Positions 35,359 to 42,927 of a stretch of 45,985 nucleotides of DNA are shown piece by piece. Origin of the DNA: Clostridia bacterium (GTDB lineage: Bacteria > Bacillota > Clostridia > Christensenellales > CAG-314); contig CAAGHL010000029.1 in the NCBI GenBank assembly GCA_900769665.1, positions 1 to 45,985 on the forward strand, given 5' to 3'. Position 1 is the first letter of the stretch; each line of letters opens with the position of its first letter. The notes under the pieces are model-generated. The model was given only the letters and a program-made list of their open reading frames with translations, had not been told where the DNA came from and did not search any database. Made by a program: the position numbers and the translations under genes.

Positions 35359-36066
35359 CTAGCCGAGCTTTTCCTCGCTCAAATAGTACAGCACACCTCG
35401 CAAAATTTCGTTGCAAAAGGTCGCGCGATAGTCGTCGGTTTTCAACAAAGCCGTTTCCTCGGCGTTACTCAAAAAGCCGCACTCTACAATTACCGACACG
35501 CAGGGCGTTTCCCTACACATAAAGTAATCGCCGCCAAGCGCCGAGTGGGTGTTGCCCGTAAAGTCGTTGAACACCCGTTGCAAGCAATCGGCAAACGCCT
35601 TGTCGCGGTCGTCGCCCTTTTGGTAAAACACTTGCGGACCTTTGCGAGGTTGTGCGCCGACGTACTTGTTCATGTGCACGCTGATGACAAGGTTTGGGGA
35701 ACACGCCTCGACAATTCTTTTGCGTGCCAACATATCGCGCCGTTTGAAGCCGTCGGTCGCAATACCGTACAACCCTGCCGAAGTCTTGCGAGTGTACACC
35801 ACGTTGAAACCCGACCGCTCCAACGTTTGCCCCAGTTGCTTGGCGTAGGCAAGGTTTAGATCGCTTTCCTTGGTGCCGTCCGCCGCAACCACTCCACCGT
35901 CGATACCGCCGTGCCCTGCGTCCACAACCACGGTGTAACCCATTGCCGAAGTACTTTTGTCACTCTCCCTACTGCCGAACATCAAATACACCGTCACGCA
36001 CAGCTGACACAGCACAATCAGCACCAACACAAACGCCACTCTTTGCCACTTGACGACACAAATCAT
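35359..36066 (-). CDS. cwlD: N-acetylmuramoyl-L-alanine amidase, CwlD-like
   Basis: 235 residues from the ATG at 36066 with GGAGG four bases upstream. One N-terminal membrane segment or signal (about 10-30), then the amidase_3 domain: DAGHGGIDGG (metal His), KESDLNLAYAKQL (Glu), SVHMNKY (His) and IVECGFLSN (catalytic Glu). In Bacillus CwlD makes the muramic delta-lactam of the spore cortex. It stands alone here. It is transcribed away from the DnaA-box region. Confidence 0.9.
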   Translation of the reverse strand: MICVVKWQRVAFVLVLIVLCQLCVTVYLMFGSRESDKSTSAMGYTVVVDAGHGGIDGGVVAADGTKESDLNLAYAKQLGQTLERSGFNVVYTRKTSAGLYGIATDGFKRRDMLARKRIVEACSPNLVISVHMNKYVGAQPRKGPQVFYQKGDDRDKAFADCLQRVFNDFTGNTHSALGGDYFMCRETPCVSVIVECGFLSNAEETALLKTDDYRATFCNEILRGVLYYLSEEKLG

Positions 36067-36161
36067 ACTACCTCCGTCCGTCACTTTTTTACACCGCAAA
36101 ATGTAACGGAAAACTTGCTACATGTAGCGAAAAACCTACTACGTATTCAAATTTTACACAC

Positions 36162-36334
36162 TTATCCACACTATTCGCACACATTTGCACCGAAATGGCG
36201 AAATCGAAAAACAATCAAATATATAGCGTAAATATATAGTAATCGACGTTTTTCGACACTTTTGCACAAAATTAGGGCAAAGTTATACACTTATCCACAC
36301 AGTTATCCACAGCTTACGGAAAATGTGTGGACAA
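36162..36334. other. Cluster of DnaA boxes
   Basis: Exact TTATCCACA at 36162, 36291 and 36303; TTATACACT at 36283; TTTTGCACA at 36260; TTTTACACA just before, at 36152; and an inverted TTGTCCACA at 36326-36334. AT-rich sequence lies between. Near matches only occur as isolated cases elsewhere in the window. Confidence 0.7.
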
Positions 36335-36558
36335 GCCGTTTCACCAAAGCCGTGAAACAGCCGAAGTAGTAGCAAAGCGGCAATAAAGCCATGTTTAAGC
36401 GAAATTTTGACTAAATTTTTCGCTTTACAAAGCTACTTTTTCATATCGAGTTACTATTTCACGCATAGCCTGCGATACTATTTTACGCATAGCAAATACG
36501 CCGTTTTACTCTTCTGCTACAGCCAAAGTTTACAAGCGTGACGGTAGGTAATTGAACT

Positions 36559-36843
36559 TTAGGGTTAATTTAGCTATCACTAATAATTTTTTCGGTCAAT
36601 ATGGCGGCTAATTATGCGTTAAACTCCCTCCACGTACCGCAGAGAGTACGAGTTCGGTCGTTTGCCTTTAATTATCTCGCCATCTTGACCGCAAAAACGC
36701 TTGCGCCCTAAAGGCGAGGATTTTTCGATGATTTTTGACGAGATTGAGTGCCGGTGTACTAGAAGTACATCAAGTGAAAGCTCGTCGAAAAGGGCGTAAA
36801 AGCCCGCCTTTAGGGTTGTTAGTGATAGCTAAATTAACCCTAA
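36559..36843 (+). mobile_element. Intact 285-bp MITE with 25-bp terminal inverted repeats
   Basis: The ends TTAGGGTTAATTTAGC...CTAA (36559-36583) and its exact reverse complement (36819-36843) are perfect 25-bp inverted repeats. A TA dinucleotide sits at each boundary (36560-36561 and 36841-36842), fitting the TA target duplication of IS630/Tc1-type transposition. No coding frame; the inside has several hairpins, including GACGAG...CTCGTC. Non-autonomous; no transposase is in the window. Confidence 0.85.
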
Positions 36844-37100
36844 TAGTACGAATTTCATTTGCCGTCGTCAATAGACTTGGAAATGTCTTTTGCAACAACA
36901 CTGTCGCTAACAAAACTCGCATACTTAACCGCAACAGTCATTCTACGTGCTTGTATTAAGGAACAACTTTTAACCGCAAACTACTATTTGGTACAATTTT
37001 TATTGCCAATCGCAATATGGCACTAAATTTTTACTACCATGTCTAAAACGGCGCAAAACCGTGCAAACTTTACACAATAACATACAAGGAGAACCCAACA

Positions 37101-38342
37101 ATGAGTATGAATCCTTTTAACGAAAAACCGCTAAAAATGTCGGAAGACTTTTACAATTGGAACGAGCTGTCGCCGCGCCCCTACAACAAATTCGACGTCG
37201 ACCCGTACACGCGTGTCCGCGTTATACTTGCCTGCGGTGCGGAGTTTGAGGCAGTTTGGTTCAGTCACCAATTCCACCGCCACGAGCAAAACAACGACCT
37301 TCGCCGCGAGCTTGCCGTATTGCGCCGCAAGGAACAGCAACAACAAAAGCGCATTGCCGCGTTGAAACCCATCGGCGAGGGCATACTGGAACACACCATC
37401 GGCTACGAACAACTTGCCGTTGACCTTACCGCAATATTTGCCGAGCGCGAAACAAACAAATACGTCAAGCAAGCAATGGACTTTGCGTTGCTAGAGGACT
37501 TCGACCACTTGTACCGCTACAGCGACTTGTTGGAGATGGACAAGGGCATCGAGGCGGAACAACTCGTCGGCGGCTACACCGAGCTTATGCCCGGGCGCCC
37601 CACCATTGCCGAACACCGCTTTCCCGCAGACGAAATCAAGCGGTTTGTCAACTTCCGCCAAGCAAGCGCATTGACCAAACTAGACATCAACATCCTGACC
37701 GCCGCCGAGCAACAAACAATGAACTACTACATGAACCAAGCCAACTTCTACCAAAACAAGCTCGGACGGCAACTGTACACGGAAATTGCCATGATCGAGG
37801 AACAGCACGTGTCGTTGTACGGCGGATTGAAGGACACAACATGCACTTGGCTGGAGGAACTACTGATGCACGAATACACCGAGTGCTACTTGTACTACTC
37901 TCTTGCCGAGGACGAAACGGACAAACACATACGCAAGATTTGGGAACAGCACTTCAACGACGAATTGGCGCACCTACACACCGCCGCCGAGCTGTTGCAA
38001 AAGTACGAAAACAAGGTTTGGCAACAAGTGATACCGCAAGGAGAGTTTCCCGAGTTACTCACCTTCCACAGCAACATCGAGTACGTGCGCGGCGTGCTTG
38101 CCGACAGCGTAAACCTTACTGCCGACGGCGAGGAATACATCGAGGTAGGCAAACTTTCGCCCGAGGCAAAGTACTTCGAGTACCAAACGCAAGTAAACGG
38201 CAAGGACAATGAGGTTGCCAGCCACAATGTGATAGACAAATACATTGCCGACAACGACAAGGACTACCGCTACGAAACGGCGCAACACCCCATCGAGGAA
38301 CTGCGCGACCGCCGTCACGACAACACCGAGGTCGGACGATGA
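37101..38342 (+). CDS. Ferritin-like di-iron protein of unknown role
   Basis: 413 residues, AAGGAG nine bases before the first ATG. Mostly helical with many Glu and His. Two ExxH metal motifs, EEQH (233-236) and ELAH (288-291), plus EDFDH (132-136) and HEYTEC (257-262), fit a four-helix di-iron carboxylate fold. An Arg/Gln-rich coiled coil lies near 66-85. Residues 307-413 form a charged, Tyr/Glu-rich tail. It lacks close resemblance to ferritin, rubrerythrin or manganese catalase that I can name. It is one of only two plus-strand loci. Translationally coupled to the 45-residue partner. Candidate: oxidative-stress or spore-associated protein; not established. Confidence 0.7.
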   Translation: MSMNPFNEKPLKMSEDFYNWNELSPRPYNKFDVDPYTRVRVILACGAEFEAVWFSHQFHRHEQNNDLRRELAVLRRKEQQQQKRIAALKPIGEGILEHTIGYEQLAVDLTAIFAERETNKYVKQAMDFALLEDFDHLYRYSDLLEMDKGIEAEQLVGGYTELMPGRPTIAEHRFPADEIKRFVNFRQASALTKLDINILTAAEQQTMNYYMNQANFYQNKLGRQLYTEIAMIEEQHVSLYGGLKDTTCTWLEELLMHEYTECYLYYSLAEDETDKHIRKIWEQHFNDELAHLHTAAELLQKYENKVWQQVIPQGEFPELLTFHSNIEYVRGVLADSVNLTADGEEYIEVGKLSPEAKYFEYQTQVNGKDNEVASHNVIDKYIADNDKDYRYETAQHPIEELRDRRHDNTEVGR

Positions 38343-38476
38343 GGTTTCGCGACGAATTTGAAGCGCGCCTTGGCGACGTGCAAGGACTACCTACGGCGGA
38401 GCTGCCCGTTTTTTACCCGGGGCAATACACGGGCTTTGACCTGTCGATATTTTACCCCGGCGGCTTGATACCTTAA
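38339..38476 (+). CDS. 45-residue partner of the ferritin-like protein
   Basis: Its ATG overlaps the ferritin-like stop (ATGA). 45 residues, Pro/Tyr/Phe-rich, with two similar motifs VFYPGQY and IFYPGGL; begins MRFRDEFEARLG. The pattern recalls small CotJA-type coat peptides that accompany a di-iron/manganese protein, but similarity is only impressionistic. Translational coupling suggests it is real. Confidence 0.55.
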   Translation: MRFRDEFEARLGDVQGLPTAELPVFYPGQYTGFDLSIFYPGGLIP

Positions 38477-38513
38477 CAACGTAACGTCGGCAAATAGGTA
38501 AAACAACGCAAAA

Positions 38514-38546
38514 AAAGCGGCAAGGGAGCGCATTCCTTGTCGCTTT
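38514..38546. terminator. Shared terminator of the ferritin operon and the smpB operon
   Basis: 12-pair stem AAAGCGGCAAGG/CCTTGTCGCTTT (one mismatch-type G-U) with a nine-base loop. The minus strand reads into seven U, the plus strand into a weaker U-rich tail. Confidence 0.85.
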
Positions 38547-38587
38547 ACTTTGTGATTGTAGGTGTTGTGGCATATAGGTCAATCATG

Positions 38588-39148
38588 CTATTTTGTCTTC
38601 AAATACTCTGACAATTCGGCGATAAACATTTCCGTTTGCTTGGGCGAAGACAGCCTATACAGCCGTACTTGCGGGTTGGCTTGCTCCAAGGCAACGAGTT
38701 TTTTGCCTACGTTGCGCTTGAAATTCCATATGTAGGACACAAACTCGCCGTCCATTTTGTCCAAGCACCCGTCCGCCAAATCGAAACGATTTTTGCCGCG
38801 GTTTTTGCGGTAACGTTTGTAGGCACGAGCCAAGCACACAAGCCGATTGTAATCGAGATGTACCACCACCGTGGCACGCTTGTAACGGTCGGCGACAAGA
38901 CTGCCCCACATGCCGTCGATAAGCCAACGGTCGGGCGCAATAAATTTGTCGTGTATCGATTTGCGCTCCTCTTCGCTTGGCAACGTCCAATCGGGCTTCC
39001 ACAGCTCCCTATCCAAATGGACGGGTTGTATACCGAGTAGCTCCCCAAGCTTTAGCGACAATGTCGTTTTGCCGCTACCGGGACTGCCGACAATTGCCAC
39101 GCGTGCAAAATCCGTCCCGACGAAATCAAAACATGTTGCCTTGCTCAT
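38588..39148 (-). CDS. P-loop nucleotide kinase-like protein (FlaR/topology-modulation type)
   Basis: 186 residues. Walker A GSPGSGKTT (21-29), HLDRELWKPDW, and a lid region rich in Arg/Lys (AYKRYRKNRGK). This matches the adenylate-kinase-like AAA_17/FlaR group, whose substrate is unknown. The ATG overlaps the smpB stop (ATGA), so the two are co-translated. Confidence 0.85.
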   Translation of the reverse strand: MSKATCFDFVGTDFARVAIVGSPGSGKTTLSLKLGELLGIQPVHLDRELWKPDWTLPSEEERKSIHDKFIAPDRWLIDGMWGSLVADRYKRATVVVHLDYNRLVCLARAYKRYRKNRGKNRFDLADGCLDKMDGEFVSYIWNFKRNVGKKLVALEQANPQVRLYRLSSPKQTEMFIAELSEYLKTK

Positions 39149-39603
39149 CTGTTGCGATCCTTGTATGCCGCAACGGCGCGTTCGGCTTCACGCTTGATGT
39201 CGCTTTCTCGTATGCTTTGCTTTTTGTCGTAGTTTTGCTTACCTTTGACAAGCGCAACTTCCACCTTGACAAGGCTGCCCTTGAAGTACATCCCCAGCGG
39301 AACAATGCTGTAGCCCTTTTCCTTAACTTTGCCGAGCATGCGCATTATTTCCTTTTTGTGGGCAAGCAAACGCCTGTCGCGACGGCTTTCCACATTGCTG
39401 TAACTGCCCTTGTCGTAGTTTTTGATGTGGCACCCCACAAGATACAATGTGCCGTTGTTAATTTTGCAGTAACTGTCGGTGAGGTTTACCTCGCCTTTGC
39501 GTAGCGACTTTACCTCGCACCCGACAAGATTGATACCGCACTCCAACGTTTCCACTACAAAGTAGTCGTGACGTGCTTTTTTGTTTGTGCAAATTGTTTT
39601 CAT
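39145..39603 (-). CDS. smpB: SsrA-binding protein SmpB
   Basis: 152 residues from the ATG at 39603. Motifs KKARHDYFV, GINLVGCEVKSLR, DSYCKI and LLAHKKEI are those of SmpB, which carries tmRNA to stalled ribosomes. A promoter at 39610-39638 places transcription at the ATG itself, and no Shine-Dalgarno sequence exists, so a leaderless mRNA is predicted. The tmRNA gene was not found nearby. Confidence 0.97.
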   Translation of the reverse strand: MKTICTNKKARHDYFVVETLECGINLVGCEVKSLRKGEVNLTDSYCKINNGTLYLVGCHIKNYDKGSYSNVESRRDRRLLAHKKEIMRMLGKVKEKGYSIVPLGMYFKGSLVKVEVALVKGKQNYDKKQSIRESDIKREAERAVAAYKDRNR

Positions 39604-39609
39604 GGTTAT

Positions 39610-39638
39610 ATTATACAATAGTTTTTGCGTATTTGCAA
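39610..39638 (-). promoter_or_regulatory. Promoter predicting a leaderless smpB mRNA
   Basis: Minus strand TTGCAA, 17 bases, TATAAT, then six bases (ATAACC) and the ATG at 39603. Confidence 0.85.
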
Positions 39639-39658
39639 CATAGATTTTTTGTTTAGCG

Positions 39659-39723
39659 AGTACAACTAGTAAACGCTTGTCGAAAAAGCGCATAGAAAAC
39701 AGCCTTTAGAGTTATAGTGTTGC
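39659..39723 (+). repeat. Degenerate MITE right-end fragment at the rnr stop
   Basis: Matches the last part of the element: GTACAACTAGTAAACGCTTG, TCGAAAAAGCGC, GCCTTTAGAGTTATAGTG against GTACATCAAGTGAAAGCTCG, TCGAAAAGGGCG, GCCTTTAGGGTTGTTAGTG. It ends five bases before the rnr stop codon. Confidence 0.6.
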
Positions 39724-39727
39724 AATA

Positions 39728-41842
39728 CTACTCTTCGTCGCCTTCCGCACAGTCGGCAAGGCTCATTTCGATACGCACCGTTTGCTTGTTTACGCCGTCC
39801 ACGGTAACGAAAACTTTGTCGCCGAGGGCGTAACGCATTGCGTCGTTGTACAAGCAAAAGTGTTCCTTGTTGTAGGCGAAGTAACCGCCGAGTTTGTCCA
39901 CCGACACAAACCCCTCGACGGTGTTGGGCAGACTGCAAAAAATGCCGTTTTCCGTCACCCCGCTGATGATTGCAGGGAATGTTTGCCCGATTATTGTTTC
40001 GGCGTATTGGCACTTTTTGATGTCGTCGGCTTTGCGCTCGGCGTCGTCGGCGACCTTTTCCCTAATGCTGCTTTGACGGGCGCAGTCGTCCGCCATTACG
40101 GCATAGGCACGCAAGGCTTTTTCCGTCATTTTGCCTGCAATTGCCGTTTTTAGTATGCGATGGACAATCAAATCGGGGTAGCGGCGGATGGGCGAGGTGA
40201 AGTGACAGTAACGTCTGCTTGCCAAGCCGAAGTGACCGCTGTTTACCGTGCTGTACTTGGCTTTTTGCATTGTGCGCAACATCACGTCGTTTATCAGGTT
40301 GAAGTACGGCGTGTTTTCCGCTTGGCGGAGTGCGTCTTGCAACACACTACTGCACATTTCTTTACTATGCTTGACGGTAATGCCCACGCCGCCCATCAGT
40401 GCCAACAGCGTGTTCATTTTTTCTTCGTCGGGTTTGTCGTGCACGCGGTAGACAAAAGGCAAGCCGAGTTCCGTTGCGTAGTCGGCGACCGACTCGTTGG
40501 CGGCAATCATAAACTCTTCGATTAGTTGGTGGGCAAAGGTATGTTCGTAGGGCTTTACATCCACAACAAAGCCGTGATCGTCGTAGACAAAGTACACTTC
40601 CTTGGTGGCAAAGTCGATATTTCCGCGCAAATCACGCTTTTTTGCAAGGATTTTTGCAAGCGATTGCATTGTGCGTAGGTCGGGTAGGATGTCGGCGTAC
40701 TTATCGCAAGTAGCTTTGTCGCCGTCGAATATGGCTTGTACCGCTGTGTAGGTCATGCGGTGGCAACTGCGTATCACCGACGGGTAGATGTCGTAGCCGA
40801 CAATTTTGCCGCGGTTATTGATGGTCATTTCGCAAGTTAAAGTGAGCCTGTCCACGCCCTCGTACAGCGAACAAACGCCGTTGGACAGCGCAACGGGCAA
40901 CATAGGAAAAACCGTTTGCGGAAAATACACGCTCGTGCCACGCAAAAACGCTTCCTTGTCTATGTCGCCGCCCGGTTGCACGTAGTTGCTGACGTCGGCA
41001 ATGTGCACACCTAGCATGTAAGTGCCGTCGTTGTTTTTTGCAACGGACACTGCGTCGTCGAGGTCCTTTGCGTCCTCGCCGTCAATGGTAAATATGGTTT
41101 GGTTGCGTAGGTCGCGTCGCCCGACAATGTCGCTTTCCGTCACTTCCGTTGGCAGTTTTGCCGCGCGTGCCGTGACGTTTTCGGGGAAGTCGCAACGTAT
41201 GCCGAAGCTGTAAGCTACGCTTAGCATTTCCACGTCTTTGTCGTCGGGGTAACCGAGTATTTGCGTGATTTCGCCCGTCGGGTTGTCGCGGTTGTCCTCT
41301 GGGTAGTCGGTGATGTGCACGACCACTTTTTGTCCGTGGCGTGCGCGCATATCTTGCTTGTGCGGCACAAAAATGTCGCTGATAAACCGCTTTTCGTCGG
41401 GGATTACAAACACGGCGTTGCCCGATTTGTCCACAGTGCCGACAACGTCCGTCATGCCACGGCTGACAATGTCGTATATCTCCGCCTCGTCACGTGTGCC
41501 GAGCACTCGGTGGTACTTGACGGTGTCCATATGGAAAGCGCCGTTTGTTTTTGCGGCAGGCACAAACAGGTCGGGTTGCCCGTCCATAAGCAAGAAGCCA
41601 AAACCTTTGGCGTTGGCTTGAAACACAGCCGTGCCAAATTCGCCATCCTCGGGCAAACGAAACCGCTTGTTAGGCTCGTCGTACACAAGTTGCGCTTGCT
41701 CGGTCAAGTTTTCCAACGCCGACTGCACTATTTTGCGCTCATGCGAGGAGTTGCACCCGACAAGAGCGTAAATTTGCTTAAGCGACAAGTACTTGCCGTT
41801 GCAACTTTGTATAAGTTGTAGTATTTTTTCGTTTATGTTCAT
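39728..41842 (-). CDS. rnr: Ribonuclease R
   Basis: 704 residues. N-terminal winged helix and cold-shock domains, then the RNB catalytic domain with TIDGEDAKDLDDAVSV (acidic cluster for Mg) and the C-terminal S1 domain. It is a 3'-to-5' exoribonuclease that degrades structured RNA and works with tmRNA-SmpB on stalled messages, matching the neighbouring smpB. No strong ribosome site is seen at the ATG. Confidence 0.97.
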   Translation of the reverse strand: MNINEKILQLIQSCNGKYLSLKQIYALVGCNSSHERKIVQSALENLTEQAQLVYDEPNKRFRLPEDGEFGTAVFQANAKGFGFLLMDGQPDLFVPAAKTNGAFHMDTVKYHRVLGTRDEAEIYDIVSRGMTDVVGTVDKSGNAVFVIPDEKRFISDIFVPHKQDMRARHGQKVVVHITDYPEDNRDNPTGEITQILGYPDDKDVEMLSVAYSFGIRCDFPENVTARAAKLPTEVTESDIVGRRDLRNQTIFTIDGEDAKDLDDAVSVAKNNDGTYMLGVHIADVSNYVQPGGDIDKEAFLRGTSVYFPQTVFPMLPVALSNGVCSLYEGVDRLTLTCEMTINNRGKIVGYDIYPSVIRSCHRMTYTAVQAIFDGDKATCDKYADILPDLRTMQSLAKILAKKRDLRGNIDFATKEVYFVYDDHGFVVDVKPYEHTFAHQLIEEFMIAANESVADYATELGLPFVYRVHDKPDEEKMNTLLALMGGVGITVKHSKEMCSSVLQDALRQAENTPYFNLINDVMLRTMQKAKYSTVNSGHFGLASRRYCHFTSPIRRYPDLIVHRILKTAIAGKMTEKALRAYAVMADDCARQSSIREKVADDAERKADDIKKCQYAETIIGQTFPAIISGVTENGIFCSLPNTVEGFVSVDKLGGYFAYNKEHFCLYNDAMRYALGDKVFVTVDGVNKQTVRIEMSLADCAEGDEE

Positions 41843-42029
41843 TGTATATATTCTGTACTATTTTTGAGTTAATCAGTCCGTTTTGCAAGCATTTCGATAC
41901 AAGAGAAGAACAATTGTAAAACCACGACAGTGCTGTTATCAATTGTGCGTTGTTATGTAAAAATAAGTAAACTACCAATGCACACTGCACAACGGAAATT
42001 GAGACTAAGTTTGTCCGCCCTACTCGTTT

Positions 42030-42203
42030 ACGTTAGGTTGTGACAACGTTAGGTCGCCTCGATGTAAGGTTGCTTCGACGTTAGGTTGCGTCAAGTTGTT
42101 GATTTTGGAAACTCTATCTTGTTTTATATTTATCCTTAGTTGTTTTACCCTACTCGTCGACGTAAGGTCGCGTCAAAGTTAGGTCGCGTCAACGTTAGGT
42201 TGG
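42030..42203 (+). repeat. 16-bp tandem repeat array in two blocks
   Basis: Units diverge at one to four positions each and keep the GTTAGGT core. A single unit with the same CTCGTCGACG lead-in occurs near 11391. Copy number would be expected to vary between strains. Confidence 0.75.
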
Positions 42204-42210
42204 AAAAGCA

Positions 42211-42239
42211 AAAAGGCGATTGAATATCAATCGCCTTTT
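42211..42239 (-). terminator. Terminator of secG
   Basis: A perfect 13-bp stem AAAAGGCGATTGA/TCAATCGCCTTTT with a three-base loop, then U-rich sequence on the minus strand. Confidence 0.95.
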
Positions 42240-42257
42240 ACTAACTAAAAACAATCT

Positions 42258-42578
42258 TTACGCAACAAACGTAGCCAAGATGATCATAACGATACAGCTG
42301 ACAGCAAGTACACCTGCGCAAATGTATGTCCACATCTTGAGTTTGGCTTCACTGCGAGCGCCTGCGTTTTTGCCGTAGTAAGTTTCCGATTCGTCGGAAG
42401 ACTTGGAAGAACCCATCATGGCTTCCATTCCGTCGGTATTACCGGATTGCTTCATTACTACAAAGATAATGAAACCTGCGGAAATAAGGCAAAGAACCGC
42501 AAGAACAATTCTAACAACCAACACTACATACGCACTCGTAGAAGCAGCGGCTGCTGCCAAAGAAATCAAATTAAGCAC
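42258..42578 (-). CDS. secG: Preprotein translocase subunit SecG
   Basis: 106 residues from a GTG at 42578, chosen because GGAGG lies seven bases upstream. Two membrane segments (about 16-38 and 85-105) flank the loop with FVVMKQSGN, a SecG hallmark (QxG). A Ser/Gly-rich loop of about 30 residues is longer than in E. coli. It supports SecYEG in the membrane. A promoter lies at 42646-42674. Confidence 0.9.
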   Translation of the reverse strand: MLNLISLAAAAASTSAYVVLVVRIVLAVLCLISAGFIIFVVMKQSGNTDGMEAMMGSSKSSDESETYYGKNAGARSEAKLKMWTYICAGVLAVSCIVMIILATFVA

Positions 42579-42645
42579 GTTGAAACCTCCGTTGTAATAG
42601 CCCGTCGGGGCGTAAAACATCCCTTTCGACTGATAATGCTTGTTT

Positions 42646-42674
42646 AGTATAGCACACACTTGCATATTTTGCAA
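42646..42674 (-). promoter_or_regulatory. Sigma-A-like promoter for secG
   Basis: Minus strand TTGCAA, 17 bases, TATACT, about 60 bases before the GTG start. Confidence 0.8.
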
Positions 42675-42879
42675 CTTATTTTTGCAAAAAACAGCGTGTA
42701 CTTTACATAATTTTTGCTTTATTGGCTGTTTGGGTGTCACAAACCGCCGCAAAGCAAGGGTTTTGTCGTTTTTGACGAGCTTTTTCACGCCCACATCAAA
42801 CGACGTTTTGCGCCTATTGCTCGCCCTGACACGGCAAACAAAGCCGCCGCAAACATATACAATGTAGCATACAGCGCAA

Positions 42880-42909
42880 CTCGGAAGCCGTCTTAGGCAA
42901 GCTTCCGAG
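42880..42909 (-). terminator. Possible terminator of gpmI
   Basis: Perfect 9-bp stem CTCGGAAGC/GCTTCCGAG with a 12-base loop, 18 bases past the gpmI stop. It lacks a U-run, so it may be a weak or non-canonical terminator or an RNA-stabilising hairpin. The rest of the secG-gpmI gap shows nothing. Confidence 0.5.
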
Positions 42910-42927
42910 TGCACCGCCATGTACAAA

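Larger units (their letters stand above)
36067..37100. other. Non-coding 1 kb region: DnaA boxes, repeats, MITE
   Basis: No gene. In order: a palindrome GCTACATGTAGC (36117-36128), DnaA boxes (36162-36334), a hairpin AAGCGAAA...TTTTCGCTT (36398-36427), two 18-bp direct repeats 24 bases apart, TACTATTTYACGCATAGC (36452 and 36476), and the intact MITE (36559-36843). Between 36844 and 37085 nothing was recognised. Confidence 0.7.
41843..42257. other. rnr-secG interval with two tandem 16-bp repeat blocks
   Basis: No gene. Block 1, 42030-42093: four 16-bp units of the form ACGTTAGGTCGCGTCA. Block 2, 42160-42203: three more units, the last partial. Both are preceded by CCCTACTCG. The secG terminator follows at 42211-42239. 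Confidence 0.75.

Noticed and set aside
36162..36334. Confident assignment as the chromosomal origin
   Set aside because: No dnaA, dnaN or other origin-linked gene is present and transcription direction does not diverge here, so the region is listed only as a DnaA-box cluster.
39145..39740. tmRNA (ssrA) next to smpB
   Set aside because: No tRNA-like ends or CCA plus resume codon region could be found on either side.
42030..42203. CRISPR array
   Set aside because: Units are 16 bp, directly adjacent, without spacers or cas genes.
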